This document shows, one piece after another, positions 5,208 through 5,316 of a stretch of 5,316 nucleotides of DNA (positions are counted from its first letter, which is position 1; every line of letters begins with the position of its first letter). The stretch is from JANJTY01 sp038257155 (GTDB lineage Bacteria > Pseudomonadota > Gammaproteobacteria > Xanthomonadales > Xanthomonadaceae). Position numbers and translations under genes: made by a program. The stretch spans positions 1-5,316 of the forward strand of contig JBBSJP010000098.1 of the NCBI GenBank assembly GCA_038257155.1. Reading direction: 5' to 3'. The notes beneath the pieces were generated by a model, which saw only the letters and a program-made list of their open reading frames with translations, was not told the DNA's origin and did no database searches.

Positions 5208-5316
5208 ATTGCCCAGCCGCCGAACAGCACTTATTTTGCAGTGTTTCGGCATTCCTCCACGACAAGGGAGCGCAGCCATCGATGGGCGGGGTCCGCTTCC
5301 AGGCGAGGGTGCCAAA

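Overview
This is a GC-rich bacterial window, probably from a beta- or gammaproteobacterium (Burkholderia-like or Xanthomonadales-like). That placement rests on the gene families, the codon bias, and degenerate copies of a GTCCGCTT...AAGCGGAC-type intergenic palindrome. It is an inference from composition and family resemblance; no taxonomic marker gene is present.

Layout. (1) Positions ~109-925 (+) hold the C-terminal half of a DHA2-type (EmrB/QacA-like) major facilitator drug-efflux pump. It is clearly decayed: the N-terminal half is missing, an in-frame TAA sits at 592-594, and a +1 frameshift lies near 832. The first ~108 bases do not match the missing half and may belong to something else. 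(2) Positions 926-1246 are non-coding and unusually dense in dyad symmetry, including a perfect 18-bp palindrome and two GTCCGC-type imperfect palindromes. (3) Positions 1247-2131 (-) encode a GcvA-like LysR regulator. (4) Diverging from it is a tight three-gene set on the + strand: a Rid-family protein (2243-2656), an Old Yellow Enzyme flavin oxidoreductase (2658-3803; 1-nt gap) and a GNAT acetyltransferase (3825-4256; 21-nt gap). (5) After a 135-bp convergent gap, a class I SAM-dependent methyltransferase lies on the - strand (4392-5024). (6) Positions 5025-5316 contain its leader and a further copy of the GTCCGC-type palindrome, with no gene.

How the parts may work together. The LysR gene and the Rid-OYE-GNAT set share a 111-bp divergent control region. 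It carries a perfect T-N11-A dyad (2139-2151) and two further dyads, the classical architecture of a LysR regulator that controls its own gene and the adjacent operon. OYE enzymes reduce electron-poor alkenes or nitro compounds with NAD(P)H. The Rid protein seems to lack the catalytic Arg (and Tyr) of true RidA enamine/imine deaminases, so it is better viewed as a non-canonical Rid protein with an unknown substrate. A small inducible module for xenobiotic or reactive-metabolite handling is a reasonable hypothesis, but nothing in the sequence identifies the substrate. No CRISPR array, RNA gene, complete mobile element or clearly new system was seen.
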